From Voacanga thouarsii (lineage: Eukaryota > Streptophyta > Magnoliopsida > Gentianales > Apocynaceae), in contig JANUWF010002022.1 of the NCBI GenBank assembly GCA_026120185.1, positions 1,534,001 through 1,598,000 on the forward strand: a stretch of 64,000 nucleotides of DNA, given 5' to 3'. Position numbers and translations under genes: made by a program. This document shows, one piece after another, positions 1 through 13,850 of the stretch. The notes below the pieces were generated by a model. That model saw nothing but the letters and a program-made list of their open reading frames with translations. It searched no databases and was not told where the DNA came from. Within the stretch, counting starts at the first letter, position 1; every line of letters starts with the position of its first letter.

Positions 1-560
1 GAAGCACCAAGAGGACAGTGACATAGCATCTTATATCATGTTGGCATCAATGAACTCTGAGCTGCAAAAGCAGCATGAGCTCCATTATCTTCCATCTTAA
101 GGAGCTGTTTGATCATCAAGCTAGAATAGAGAGATACGAAATCTCTAAATAGTTATCCGATCTAATATGTTGAGGGTGTTTCTGTGGTCACTCATGGGCT
201 AAAAATTCTAGGCTTGATTGAGAAGCTTGGATATCTTGGTTTTGTAGTAGATAATGAATTAAGTGCTGATTTAATTCTATAATCTTTTCCAAATAGTTTT
301 TTACAATTTGTGATTAACTACCAAATGAACAAGATTTAGACCACACTACCCGAGTTGATCAACCTTCTCAAGACTACAGAAATTTCATTGAAAAAGGAAG
401 CCAATGCAGTTATGTTGGTAGATTTTTCCTCTTCTAAGAAGAAAGTTCCCAAAAAGAAGAAGAAGGTATCCACTAAGCCCAAAGGTGGCGTAAACAAAAA
501 CGAGGCAGTCGCCAAAGGCCCATGTCATCATTATGGCAAGATGGGACACTGAGAAGCAAC
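1..560 (+). pseudogene. Ty1/copia gag remnant (left-truncated)
   Basis: Frames read here match the gag end of a plant copia polyprotein: a helical capsid-like stretch broken by stops, then a lysine-rich linker (about 430-510) and a zinc-knuckle remnant beginning CHHYGKMGH at 523. In an intact copia gag this knuckle is CX2CX4HX4C and binds RNA. Here the second Cys is Tyr, the Trp after the His codon is a stop (TGA), and the last Cys reads as Tyr, so the finger is lost. Several in-frame stops precede position 355. The element continues left of the window, so the LTR and gag start are not visible. It runs on into the pol remnant that follows. This is a dead copy; family assignment is firm, lineage is not. 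Confidence 0.75.
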
Positions 561-599
561 TACAAGGCCTACCTGAAGACTATCAAAGAGAGAAAGGCT

Positions 600-1935
600 A
601 AGGATAAGCTTTTGAACACTTCTACTTCTACTCCTGGTATGTTTATAATTGAGATTAATACTACATTTAAAAATGATATATAGGTATTAGATACCGGATG
701 CAGATCTTATTTTTGTAATAATTTGCACGGACTAAAGGACAGTAGAAGTCTTGAAAAGGGTGTTGTGGACCTACGTGCTGCAAATGGAATAGAGGTTGTT
801 GCACTTGTTGCGGAAAATTTTCATCTACACTTGCCTTCTGGATTAATTTTAGAACTTATAAACTGTTATTATGTACCTATTTTACTTAAAAACATTATCT
901 TAGTTTCTTGTTTGGACATGAACGGATTTCATTTCATTTTTAAAATAAAGATTATTTTTTCATTAAATGATGTCCAATATGGTACTGCAACTTTGATAAA
1001 TAGGTTGTATTTCTTGTCATGAATGATCTTATTCTAAATATAAACAACACGAAACAAAGAAAAGACAACTCAATCTCATCTTACTTATGGCATTATCATT
1101 TAAGCCATATATATGAGAGTCACATTTCTAATTTACAAAAGCTTGGTGACTTAGGGTCATTTGATTATGAATCATATTGCATATGAGAGTCTTGTTTATT
1201 TGAAAAAATGGCAAAAACATTTTTTTTGGAAAAGGGGAAAGGGCCAAAGAGTTATTAAAACTCATACAAACTGATGTATTTAGCCCAATGTCAATATAAG
1301 CAAGAGGAAGTGATCAATATTTCATTATCTTTATTGATAATTCTTTACAATATGGGTATTTGTATTTAACAAAATACAAATCAAAAGCCTTTGACAAGTT
1401 CAAGGACTTCAGGAATGAAGTAGAGTAACAACTTGTTAAAAGTACTAAAACTCTAAGGTCTAATTGAGGAGGTGAATATTTAAGCCAAGATTTTCAAAGT
1501 TATCTAACAGTTAATGGGATACTATCTAAATAGACTCCACTATATACACCTCAAAATATATGGTGTATCTAAGAGAAGGAATCGAACCCTTCTAGATATG
1601 GTACAAACCATGATGACTTTTGCAGACTTACTAAAATCATTTTAGAGACATGCATCGAAGACTGTTTTTTATATACTAAATAGAGTTCCATAACAAACGG
1701 TTGATACTACACTATTTTAGTTATTCTTTGGTAAGAAACTAAAGTTGTCTCACATGAAAATATAGGATTGCCCTGCCTTTGTTAAAAGGCCCCAATCAGA
1801 TATACTTGAAAGTAAGTTTGACAAATATTAGTTTGTTGGATATCCAAAAGAATTATTCAGATATTACTTTTATCTCCCTTCTGAAAATAAAGTGTTTGTT
1901 TAAAAGCATGCAGTCTTCTTATGGAAGGAGTGCAT
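600..1935 (+). pseudogene. Ty1/copia pol remnant: protease, GAG-pre-integrase, integrase
   Basis: The aspartic protease active-site string VLDTG is readable at 684-698, one codon after an in-frame stop. A protease-domain reading frame then runs to about 1020 (LRAANG near 775, NCYYVP near 860). A degraded GAG-pre-integrase segment (YHLSHIYESHISNLQKLGD) sits at about 1090-1150. Integrase core pieces follow in shifting frames (SDQYFIIFIDNS around 1310; GGEYLSQDFQ around 1470), and the C-terminal integrase motif resembling VGYPKNYSGYYF lies near 1830-1880. Reverse transcriptase and RNase H are absent because the sequence switches to unrelated LTR-type DNA near 1935. Many stops and frameshifts make it non-functional. 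Calls rest on motif order, which is that of copia (protease, integrase) rather than gypsy. Confidence 0.75.
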
Positions 1936-3860
1936 ACTTAAAGGGGACCTCATGCAATGCAGCACTCCTAAGTGTATCCAAACTCTTCTAAACCTAGCTC
2001 AAATCATCTAAAATACCTCTCATCAACTCAAACTTATTTTAGCTACACAAACTAGATTTTTGTTCCCTCTTTTCTCCAGAATTTCGGCCAGCTTTGCACA
2101 CACTATACTGCACGAAATTTTGCACTCCAAAACACACCAAAACTCTTTATTGATTTAGCCAATTGCAGCGCCTAAAACTCCCATTTTTCCCCTCTGAATT
2201 TCATCAAAATAGCGGCCAAAAATCAGTCCAGAAATTTCCTCTTTTGCTTACAGTTTTCGCACAGCAAACACAACCTTCATGCACAGAATTTTTGGTTGTC
2301 AAAACCCACACAAACTCCTTCTTGTTTTGGTAAAAAACTGAACACACATACAGCCTATCCTTGTACACTGTTTCAGCCAGCCTAGGAGAGCAATTTCAGA
2401 TTGCTTTTTCTCTCTTAAACCCTCTCAATCTTGGCCAGCAATCAGGCACAGCAAGCTGCCTGATTTTCGCCATTGCTGCCAATGAAGTTTAGAACCATTA
2501 GCAGTCCTTTCTAGCATCAACTTCTAAACCCTAAATCAAACTCTTCTAACCTTAAACCAAGGTAGCCGTCTATCCCTCCTTACTGCACAAAAATTCCAGC
2601 AAACTCTCCTCTCAATTTTCGAAAAACTCAAGCATAATCTCTAGGCAAAAATTAAACGCACCCTAAGGTAAGCAAAAGTCCTGTCAACCTCTTGATTCCT
2701 TTCCTCTATTAATTCTTCTTTTCTTCTTTCCTTGGACCACGCCATATAGGGACTGATTTCATTTTTTTTTTCCCCTTAACTCTCGATCAAGAGGAAGTAA
2801 AGAATGTAGTTTTCCCTTCTTCGCAAGTGAACTCGAGGCGATCATCCTAGGAGCATCTTGATCTTCTTAATCTGGTTGTTGTAAGGTAAAGGAATTCTTA
2901 CCCTTGATGATGAAATTAAGATTTAATGTGGTTGATGATATCTATGGAAGTATAATTGCATGATGAGTGTGTTTGGTTAGGATAGATGAATATTTTGAGA
3001 TGAGTATTCTGTTAAGCATGTGCAATAGATAGCGATGTTATGTTTTGTTGAGATAATGATGGATGTGAATGTTAATGGTTAAGTCGAGACCTTTTTGAGA
3101 TATTGCACATGTCTTTGATGGATATATGTTCATGGTATATTTATGTCGAGGAACGGGTGATTTATTTGAAGATAGATGATAGATCATGATTTGTTTATGG
3201 GAATAAGTGAGTTTATATGCATGCTTGAGATGATTGAGATCCTGATCATGGTATTATGTGATTCTAGATTAGGAGGTTATTTGAAGGGACCAAGCAGTTG
3301 ATTTTTATCTTGTTTATCTGAGGCGTACCACGTAAGTCCTTGCATAAACTCTTTTTTGTTAAATGCTTGTGGTGGCAAGTCAAATGTTGTAATGCTTTGT
3401 GAAGCTATTGTTGAACTATGTTTGTTTGGGTTGTAAACGTGGATGTTTATTCTCTACATGATTTTTGTCAACTAACGCTTTTATCAAGAGCTGTCTTTCT
3501 CTTAAACTTTTTAGAAAACCCTTTTGTTAAAGAAAACCACGTTTTACAAAGCTCAGGTATGAAATCACTGTGAGTCAGGAATTGACGGATATGTTCGTTG
3601 AGTACTCAATAAGGGTAAGCTAACAATACTAGTCTTGGAGGCTTGAGTGAGTCTTTTGGTAGATGGCCACCTCTAGAAGATAAGCCCTGCTTGAAAAGGC
3701 AATAATATTGATTGGTTAGGCCGGTCTGAGCTAGCATTTGTACCGGTAAGGTATTATTTTCCCGGCATAGACACCTGGATGGTTTTGATGGGTGTAGAAA
3801 TGGAGGAATATCTCACCCGGTGAGCCATACACCCACCTTTGATCGAAACACCCAAAGTGG
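1936..3860 (+). mobile_element. Long gypsy-type LTR, copy C (truncated at both ends)
   Basis: This gene-free stretch has the same domain order as the better-preserved copies at 53665-58092 and 59797-64000. First comes a CT-rich leader with many repeats of the type AATTCCAG and TTCGGCCAG, then a donor-like AAGGTAAGC near 2665, then an AT-rich segment, then a GC-richer block at about 3597-3836 containing GTACTCAATAAGGGT and GAGCTAGCA. The TG start and the last roughly 550 bp (ending GGGGTGTTACA in copy A) are missing. The right break near 3860 is where copy D appears to begin, but no target duplication is visible. Assignment is by similarity to the other copies; exact ends are estimates. Confidence 0.55.
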
Positions 3861-4895
3861 AATTTATTTTATTTAAGTAGCCTGATTTAATTATTGGGCT
3901 AGAAAAAAAATTAAGGTCCATGGAGAGAGAGAATTAATTAAATTAGTTTGGTGGGTAAATTAATTATTCAGAGCTTTGGTCCAGTTAGAATAATTAGGGA
4001 TTAACCTAGGACTAAACTAATATAGACTTGTTAATTGGACTACTTTATTTGGGTTGGGAAAATTAATTATTTGTTAGGCCATTAAGTTGATTCTAATTAG
4101 AATAATTTATTTAGTCCAAAAGGTTAAACTAAGAGTCTAGCCTCTATTTATCTTTAATTTAGCCATTGCCTGAGGAGAATTTAAGCTCAACTTGAACACT
4201 TGAAGATAGCTAGGGAGCTATATCTGAATATTCATTTTTCGTTTTTATCTCTTAGGAAAATCATTTTTTTTTTATTCCATGACACGTCCTGTACCTCTTC
4301 CCCTTCAATATTTTGGGTTTTCCTTTTGCCCAATTTTTCTGCATGATCTATTGACAACAAGTTGCCAGCAAAAACCAAAAAATATCTTTCTTTCCTCCAC
4401 CATAGTTACCGAAATAAACTAGCTGAAGATAAAATTTCTATACATTTAAAACTCTGAATTCTTATCTTCCCATATTGATTAGAATATTAGCTATCTATAA
4501 CACTTTATTCTTTTGGCCACACCACATTAGCAACCAAAGACAACCGACACACCCACACAAAATGAAACCAAAAACCAGTAAGTTTCAAGTTAGCATTTAC
4601 ATAGACACAACCAAAAAGCTTCCCACGATTGCATCAATTTCCCACATGCACTAATAGCCAATACTCATCGAAAACCCATATCAAACGTACCAAAAGCTGA
4701 ACGCCAAAATAGCATTCCTTCTCAAGTCTTTTCGACTGCACTACTTTTATTGAGCAAGTAGCTATCTTTAGGAATTTTTGGATTCAACCATACTCAAAGA
4801 TAGCATAAGGTATGCACACACAAAATCATTACAAATTGGTCAGTGCTACTCATGGAAGAAGGTTTCCTAACTCTGAGGTTCACAGCTTCCAATTT
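3861..4895 (+). mobile_element. Long gypsy-type LTR, copy D, left part
   Basis: AT-rich start (about 3861-4240), then an A/C-rich leader-like region ending in the donor-like AAGGTATGC near 4807, the position where copies A and C carry AAGGT. The right part of the same LTR resumes at 11066 after the copia insertion. The LTR start (TGTAACACCCC-type) is not recognisable, so the left limit is an estimate. No ORF of interest is present. Confidence 0.4.
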
Positions 4896-4900
4896 GCTTG
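4896..4900. repeat. Target-site duplication, left (GCTTG)
   Basis: GCTTG immediately precedes the 5' LTR at 4901 and GCCTG follows the 3' LTR at 11061-11065. Four of five bases agree, consistent with the 5-bp duplication of copia integration followed by one transition. Confidence 0.6.
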
Positions 4901-5368
4901 TGTTAGGATGCCTTGCATCCTACGTCGGAAAACTAAAGATTTCTTCACCAATTAATACTTTGTTTCATGAAGGAATCTCACATAAAATGAATTCTAACCT
5001 TCTTTGAAGCCTTATAAATAAAGGCTTAGTTTGGTTCTTTAACAAACAACACCAACACAAGAGTTTGAATAGCCATTGAGGTATTTGTTCTTTGTAATGC
5101 TCTTGTTCTATATTAGTAGAGTTTAGTGGCTTTGGAACACTTTCCTAAAGCCTTGTAAATTGTTTATTTCATAATGAAGTTTTGTTTCGTCTCTACTTGT
5201 GGAAATAGGTCAGTTAACCGAACCACGTAAGTTCTTGTGGCTTTCTCTTTTATTTTCTTTCTTGTTATTTATTTTTTCTCCATATTATTTTCATTGTTAT
5301 TTATTTATTATCATCTTATGTGGTTTGCTATTGGAGTTTTATTTTATTCCTGGGGCCTATCCCTAACA
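4901..5368 (+). repeat. 5' LTR of copia element
   Basis: Begins TGTTAGG and ends CCTAACA, a perfect 7-bp inverted terminal repeat typical of copia LTRs. It is about 468 bp and pairs with the 3' LTR at 10597-11060 throughout (for example GGCTTAGTTTGGTTCTT and CACTTTCCTAAAGCCTT). A TATA-like CTTATAAATAAAGG near 5010 is a plausible promoter. Confidence 0.92.
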
Positions 5369-5371
5369 AAC

Positions 5372-5383
5372 TGGTATCAGAGC
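5372..5383 (+). other. Primer binding site, initiator tRNA-Met type
   Basis: TGGTATCAGAGC lies three bases after the 5' LTR. It is the standard plant copia primer site complementary to the 3' end of initiator tRNA-Met, where reverse transcription of the minus strand starts. Confidence 0.93.
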
Positions 5384-5406
5384 TACTAGCTCTTAACTTT
5401 GTGCCA

Positions 5407-6135
5407 ATGACGATAACAAAGACTAAGGTGGAGAAATTCGATCGAGGTGTCAACTTTGGCATGTGGCAACTCAAAATGGAGGCCATCTTAATTCAAGACG
5501 GGGTTGACTTAACCTTCAAATGACTGGAGAAGAAGCCAGCAGAGATGACAACAGTAGCATTTGAAGGCCTGGATAAAAGAGCGAGATCAAGTATCATTCT
5601 AAATCTCTCTAATGAGGTTTCAAGAGAAGTTTCTACTGAGACTTCTACTAGAGCTACATGGGAAAAGTTGAAAGCTTTGTTTATGAAAAAGACAATGGAG
5701 AATTGGATCTACCTGAAACAAACTTTGTTTACTCTTCGGATGGCTAAAGGTACATCTATTGCTTCACATCTTGATACGTTAGATTCTCTCATTATGGATT
5801 TGAGTAATATTGATGTGAATATGTATGATGAGGATCAGGCTATTTTATTATTGTGTTCCCTTCTCCTATCCTTTAAGCATTTTTAAGATATTATGATTTA
5901 TGGAAAAGAAACTATCTTGTATGAAAAAATTAAATCTGCTTTTAAATCAAAAGAAATGATTGACAGAGATTTAATGGGGGAGGTTAGTAGAACTCAGGCT
6001 ATAGGTCTGGTAGCCAGGGGTAAATCCGAAAATAAAAATTGTGGAAGTAATAAAATCAAAATCCATATATAGAAATTTGGTTTGCAATTATTGTCATAAA
6101 AAAAAAGGTACATTTAGTCTGAATGCTTTAAATTA
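5407..6135 (+). pseudogene. copia gag (capsid and zinc knuckle), broken
   Basis: Reading starts at ATG 5407 after the primer site and gives a capsid of the UBN2/gag-pre type: KVEKFDRGVNFGMWQLKM, a stop at 5521-5523, then a long open stretch 5545-5886 (TWEKLKALFMKK, LKQTLFTLRMAKG) up to a TAA at 5884. The frame continues after this stop (ILYEKIKSAFKSKEM) to about 6070. A zinc-knuckle remnant begins CNYCHKK at 6083 but runs into an A-rich insertion and has lost its His and last Cys. Gag would package the element RNA in cytoplasmic particles. Three or more lesions make it a pseudogene. Confidence 0.85.
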
Positions 6136-6147
6136 AAAAATAAGGAT

Positions 6148-6777
6148 ATGTATCAAGAAAAATCTACTGATGTTGCTGAAGCTAATACTGTAGCAGATGA
6201 GAATGAAGGAAATATTTTCTCTGTGATGCAAAACATGACAAAGTCTGAAAATGAATGGATTTTATATTCGGGTTGTTCTTACCATATATGTCCCAACAGG
6301 GATTTGTTTTCCACTTATGTAGCTTATAACGGTAGAGTTGTTTTGATGGGCAATAATGCCGTTTCTAATATTATGGGTAAGTGCATAGTTCGAATTAAAA
6401 TGCATGATGGTATTGTGAGAACTCTTACTGATATTAGACATGTTCCTGATTTGAAAAAGAATCTCATCTCTTTAGGCACCTTTAAGGCTCTTGGGTGTAA
6501 ATATGCAGCTGAAGGTGGAGTTATACAAGTTTGTAAAGGTGCTCTTGTTGTTATGAAAGGTTGCAAATCTAGTAGTTTGTATACTTTGCAGAGAACTACT
6601 ATCACAGGTTTTATTGCAGCTTCTACATCAGCTTTGTCTGATTTTGATATCACCAAATTATGGCATATATGTTTAGAGCACATGAGTGAGAAAGGCCTAC
6701 ACATGTTGAGAAAGAGAGGCCTTCTAGATGGACAAAATACCAGTGCATTGGACTTCTGTGAGCACTGTATTTTTTGA
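6148..6777 (+). pseudogene. copia protease and GAG-pre-integrase domain, active site lost
   Basis: A 209-codon open stretch without internal stop. The protease signature reads WILYSGCSYHICPNRDLF near 6256-6310; family members have Asp where this copy has Tyr, so the catalytic aspartate is missing. It is followed by RHVPDLKKNLISLG (about 6440-6480), usual for copia proteases. The GAG-pre-integrase zinc domain follows (LWHICLEHMSEKGLHML, then DFCEHC), keeping the His-His-Cys-Cys pattern. TGA at 6775-6777 ends the frame before integrase. The stretch is intact enough to be mistaken for a gene, but it is one exon-sized piece of a decayed polyprotein. Confidence 0.88.
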
Positions 6778-6779
6778 AA

Positions 6780-7544
6780 GTAGAAAAGGGTCAGCTTCAA
6801 CTCACCAGCAATTCACCGAACTAAAAGTACTTTGGATTATATTCATTCAAATCTTTAGGGTCCATCTCGTGTCCCATCTAAGGATGGTGCTAGGTATTTA
6901 TTGACTTTCATTAATGATTATTGAAAGAAAGTTTGGGTCTATTTTCTTTAGAATAAGAGTGATGTTAACCTAACTTTCAAATGGTGAAAAGTTTTGATTG
7001 AGAAATAGATAGGTAAATAGATAAAGCGGCTAAGGACAGATAATGGCATGGAATTCTGTGAAAAAGAATTTGATGAATTTTGTAAAAATCAAGAAATTGT
7101 TCAGCACTGTATAGTAAGAATGTATAATACACGCCTCAACAAAACGATATTGCCGAACGTATGAATAGAACTCTTTTGGAAAGAGCATGTTGTATTATAT
7201 CAAATACAAGGTTGACAAAGGATTTCTGGGTAAAGGCGATTTTTACAGCATGTTACATTTTCAACCTCACTCCTTCTACAACTCTTGAATTCAAAACTCC
7301 TAAAAAAGGTTAGTTAGGTACGCCTGCTAATTACTCTTATTGGAAAGTTTTTGGATGTCCGGTATACATGTATGTAAATGATGGGAAATTGGAGCTTAGA
7401 GCTAAGAAATGTATTTTCCTTGGCTATGCTTCTGGGATTAAAGGATACAGATTGTGGTATCTGGTTCCCAAATCACCAAAATTTATAATTAGCAGAGATG
7501 TTACATTTGATGATGAAAAAACCTTAAATGGGGGGAGGGGGGGG
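6780..7544 (+). pseudogene. copia integrase, broken, up to the insertion
   Basis: Core-domain pieces are spread over several frames: DYIHSNL.GPSRVPSKDGARY (about 6835-6895, the first Asp region), RTDNGMEFCEKEFDEFC (about 7035-7085, the second Asp region), then after a frameshift TPQQNDIAERMNRTLLERA (about 7130-7185, containing the catalytic Glu). The C-terminal part VFGCPVYMYVNDGKLELRAKKCIFLGY to ISRDVTFDDE runs to about 7520. Stops and at least two frameshifts are present. The region ends in a poly-G run (7530-7546) at the edge of a foreign insertion. Integrase would join element cDNA to the chromosome; this copy cannot. Confidence 0.85.
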
Positions 7545-8704
7545 GGATGAATAAAGTTTTTGGCAAACTAAAAATTTTCGAATCGTTTGATATACAGAAT
7601 AATAATGATCATTAACTTTCTTGGACCAATTTTATGATGACAAAGAAAGCTATCTAAGAACTCTTTGAGATATATCCAAATTCAGACTAAAGAAAGAAAT
7701 ACAAAACAGTCAATGACGTATGAAAAAAAATAAAACATAGAATATATAGTGGTTCGATCTACCAAGATCTACATCCACTACCTTAAGCTCATACTTAAGG
7801 ATTTTCAACTAGATTTCATTTACCAAACTTAATGAAATCAAACTGTACCTCGCACAAGAGAAGATCACCACACTTGACTTTCCAAAATCTCTCAATCAAA
7901 CAATCAAGTCAAGATTCACCCCAAATGGGTTTTACACATTAACCTTGTACTGTAAAGAAGATTGAATATCAATAGAATAGTAAAAGCTCACTTGTTTGAG
8001 TAGATGTTCACTATGGTACAAAGCACAAACACTTTTACCTTTTTGACACAGTATGAGTTCACTTTGAAGCACTTGATAAAAGAAGATTTTTGTAAACTGT
8101 TGAGCAATAGTGTTTCTTAGAAGAATGTCACAAAAATCTTATGTCTAATATTTGTTTAGAGGCTTTTTATAGAGCTAAAAAGTGAAGTACCAACGGCTAT
8201 AGTTTTTCTATTAAATTTACCCATATTTTGGACTTAGGTTTTGGACGACGATGCATCTAAAATGTAAGTCCAAAATGGCACTGTTTCAGGCAGAAACAAT
8301 TCAACACCATTTACAGGATTTTGGATGAATCTTTTGGATGCAGAAACATCCAAACTACTCAATATAAAATTCTGAGATTTTGTTTGTGTGCTTCAAGGTA
8401 AAAACCAGTTGAATTAAAAGTAAAGAGACATAGGAAATAATAAGAAATACCTTAATAACACTTCCTAGTCTAATGTTCTTCTATAAGAACTTCTTGGTAT
8501 GCAATCTCATATACTTTGAGCTTCTTTTTATTCATCCACACTTGAATTCCATTGCTCAAGAATTGCTTAACAATCATATTTGAATGCCTTAGAAGAACTA
8601 AGGTTAAACATGTCCTATCACATATAGATTACCCAAGTTAGTTCACATCAATATTTGTCATAAGTCAAAACATAGGAGAAAGCCCTTAGGGCTAACGGAT
8701 GAAT
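7545..8704 (-). mobile_element. 1.14-kb insertion in copia pol, solo-LTR-like
   Basis: The segment interrupts the copia frame between VTFDDE (7520) and FILNSKIESS (8707). An identical 8-bp GGATGAAT stands at 7545-7552 and 8697-8704, so a 5-bp duplication within it (for example GATGA) is possible. It has no ORF. Read on the minus strand it has LTR-like features: a TATA box at 8163-8171, a polyadenylation-like region, and AGCCC/GGGCT near one end (8681-8693). Clear TG and CA ends are not both present, so mutated ends or another element class remain possible. A 21-bp imperfect hairpin lies at 8225-8276. Confidence 0.6.
8163..8171 (-). promoter_or_regulatory. TATA-box-like site in the pol insertion
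   Basis: On the minus strand this reads CTCTATAAAAAGCC in context, a good plant TATA match. Its presence is the main reason for reading the insertion as an LTR in minus orientation. No transcript evidence is available. Confidence 0.4.
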
Positions 8705-9840
8705 TGTTTATATTAAATTCCAAAATAGAGTCTTCGATTTCTTCTCGTACAGATGAAGATAGTACGCAAGAGCAGGTGGAGCTTGCAATTGGCAGTTCTG
8801 GTCCTTCTAATTTGACTTCTTCTATTCAGCAAAATTCAGTTCACAGTGATGAAGAAGATACAGAAGAAGAATATTCCATAACTAGGAATAGATCAAGAAG
8901 GAAGATTCAACCACTGCAAAGGTATGTAAATTTAGTTGCATATACTTTGTTAGTTGCAAATGAAACAAATAGAGATGGTGAACCATCTACCTACAACGAA
9001 GCTATTTCATGTGAAGATTTACCTAAGTGGTTCATTGCAATGAATGAAAAAATTGAGTCCCTCCACAAGAATGGAACTTAGGTTTTAGTAAAGCCGCCTT
9101 TGGGAAAGAAAATTATTAGTTGCAAATGGGTCTTCAAGAAAAAGAAGAGTACTCCTGGAGGTGAAGATGGAAGGTAAAAAACAAGATTGGTTGTGAAGGG
9201 CTATAGTCAGGTTCAGGGTGTTTATTTTACTAACGTATTTTCACCTGTTGTTAAGCATAGCTCTATCTATGTTTTACTCGCTTTAGTTGCTATATATGAT
9301 TTGGAATCTTCTTGCATGGTAATCTTGAAGAACAAATTTATATGAAGCAGTGTGAGGAATTTTAAATTGAAGGAAAAGAAGACTATGTTTGTCTTTTAAA
9401 GAAATCCTTGTATAGATTGAAGCAGTCGCCAAGACAGTAGTATAAGAGGTTTGACTCATTTATGTTGAGTCATGGTTATTCAAGGAGCATGGATGCAGAT
9501 GTGTATACTTTCAAAAGTTACATGATGGTTCTTTCATTTATCTGCTGCTCTATGTTGATGACATGTTCATTGCTGCTAAGAATTTGGTAGAAATCGATGT
9601 CTTGAAGAGACAGTTAAAGAGTATATTTGAGATGAAAGATTTAGGAGTAGCTACAAGGATTCTTAGCATGGAGATCAAGAGAGATTGAGCTCTTGGAAAA
9701 GTGTACCTGACTCAAGAAAATTACATTGAAAAAGTTTTGGAGATGTTTGAAATGAAAAATACAAAACCTGTATGTACTCCTTTTGCAATTCATTTTAAAC
9801 TTTCAGCTGCTCAGTCACCATAGTTAAGTGAAAAGAAAGA
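8705..9840 (+). pseudogene. copia reverse transcriptase, broken
   Basis: After the insertion the frame resumes with the acidic, serine-rich linker (8704-9000), then the RT domain: LPKWFIAMNEKIESL, ISCKWVFKKKK (about 9115-9145), KTRLVVKGYSQVQGV (9180-9220), FSPVVKHSSI, and after a frameshift the catalytic YVDDM at 9551-9565. FEMKDLGVATRILSMEI and YLTQENYIEKVLEMF follow. At least three stops (9079, 9176, 9686) and frame changes near 9300-9480 inactivate it. RT would copy element RNA to cDNA. The active-site aspartates themselves are still encoded. Confidence 0.88.
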
Positions 9841-9844
9841 TTAT

Positions 9845-10483
9845 ATGGCACGTGTTCTATATTTTAGTGCAGTCAGTAGTATAATGTATACAATGGTTTG
9901 TATTCGTTCAGATATTTCACAAGCAGTTAGTGTGGTTAGCAAATATATGTCTTATCCTAGAAAAGCACATTGGCAAGCCGTGAAATGGATTCTCAGATAT
10001 TTGCGAGGCACTGCAAATGCTTGTTTCGAGTTTGGAAGAAATAACAACATTTTAGTTAGTTTTGTGGACTCTGACTACTCTGGAGATCTTGATAGGAGAA
10101 GGTCACTTACTGGCTGTGTATTTTGCATTGGAGGTTGTACAGTTAGTTGGAAAGCGAGCTTACAACATGTAGTGGCGTTGTCTACTATGGAGGCAGAATA
10201 TATAGCTCTGACCGAGGCAATTAAAAAAGCCCTGTGGTTGAAAGGTTTATTTGACGAGCTCAGTCTACATAAAGATGTAACTACAATTTACTGTGACAAT
10301 TACAATGCATTACATTTAACTAGAGATCAAATATATCGTGAGAGGATGAAGCATATTGATGTGAAGTTCCAATTCATTCAAGATATCATTGTTGAGAAAA
10401 AAGTCTTTGTTCAAAAGAATAACACAAAAAACAATCCTTCTGACATGCTTACGAAACATCTTCTCGTTTTCAACTTCAAGTAG
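9845..10483 (+). pseudogene. copia RNase H domain, largely open
   Basis: A 212-codon open stretch covers the end of RT and RNase H: SSIMYTMVCIRSDISQAV, HWQAVKWILRYLRGT, then VDSDYSGDLDRRRS with the first catalytic Asp, STMEAEYIAL with the Glu, and YCDNYNAL with another Asp. The end (DMLTKHLL, then a stop at 10481, then LDLIG) matches the usual copia C-terminus LTKPLP..KF..CLDLIG. The domain would remove the RNA strand during reverse transcription. It is the best-preserved part of the element, but the rest of pol is broken. Confidence 0.88.
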
Positions 10484-10581
10484 ACTCTGGACTTGATTGG
10501 CATTCATCATTAATAATTATGGTCTTTGGACTTTTTTGAATAAGGTGGAGGAAAACTACTATGTTTGAGTTTGGGATGCAA

Positions 10582-10596
10582 GTCAAGGTGGAAATT
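10582..10596 (+). other. Polypurine tract of copia element
   Basis: GTCAAGGTGGAAATT abuts the 3' LTR start TGTTGGGG. The purine-rich core AAGGTGGAAA matches the position and type of copia plus-strand primers, with small decay. Confidence 0.7.
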
Positions 10597-11060
10597 TGTT
10601 GGGGTGCCTTGCATCCTACATCGAGAAACCAAAGATTTCTTCACCAATTAAAACATTGTTTCAAGAAGGAATCCCACATCAAATTTCTATGAATTATAAC
10701 CTCATTTGAAGACTTATAAATAAAGGCTTAGTTTAGTTCTTCAACAAACAACAATTTGAATAGCCATTGAGGCATTTGTTCTTTGTAATACTCTTATTCT
10801 GTATTAGTGGAGTTTAGTGACTTAGGAACACTTTCCTAAAGCCTTATAAACTTCGTTTTTCATAATGAAGTTTTGTTCCATCTCGGCCCATGGACATAGG
10901 TCAATTGATTGAACCATGTAAGTTCGTGTATCTCTCTCTTTTATTTCCTTTCTTGTTTTTTATTTTTTTTCCACATTATTTTCATTATTATTTCTTTGTC
11001 ATCATCTTGTGTGGCTTTGCCATTGGAGTTTTGGTTAGTTCCTAGGGCCTATCCCTAATA
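10597..11060 (+). repeat. 3' LTR of copia element
   Basis: About 464 bp, from TGTTGGGGTGCC to CCCTAATA, alignable end to end with the 5' LTR. The last CA has become TA and the first bases differ (TGTTGGG against TGTTAGG), consistent with an old insertion. Confidence 0.9.
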
Positions 11061-11065
11061 GCCTG
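11061..11065. repeat. Target-site duplication, right (GCCTG)
   Basis: Partner of GCTTG at 4896-4900, one transition different. Confidence 0.6.

Positions 11066-13817
<2,752 letters not shown>

Positions 13818-13850
<33 letters not shown>

Larger units (their letters stand above)
4901..11060 (+). mobile_element. Ty1/copia retrotransposon, Tork-like, inactive, nested in LTR copy D
   Basis: A complete but decayed element of 6160 bp: 5' LTR 4901-5368, primer binding site 5372-5383, gag, protease, integrase, reverse transcriptase, RNase H, polypurine tract and 3' LTR 10597-11060. The domain order is copia. The gag start (KTKVEKFDRGVNFGMWQLKM) and the end of RNase H (DMLTKHLL..FNFK..LDLIG) resemble the TNT1/Tork lineage. 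The LTRs have diverged from each other by many substitutions and small indels, so the insertion is old. A 1.14-kb foreign segment interrupts pol at about 7553-8696; without it the element would be near 5.0 kb, normal for the family. Every domain has stops or frameshifts. Its target is copy D of the long LTR family. Confidence 0.92.

Noticed and set aside
6324..6800. 158-codon minus-strand frame
   Set aside because: Antisense shadow of the copia protease and GAG-pre-integrase frame.
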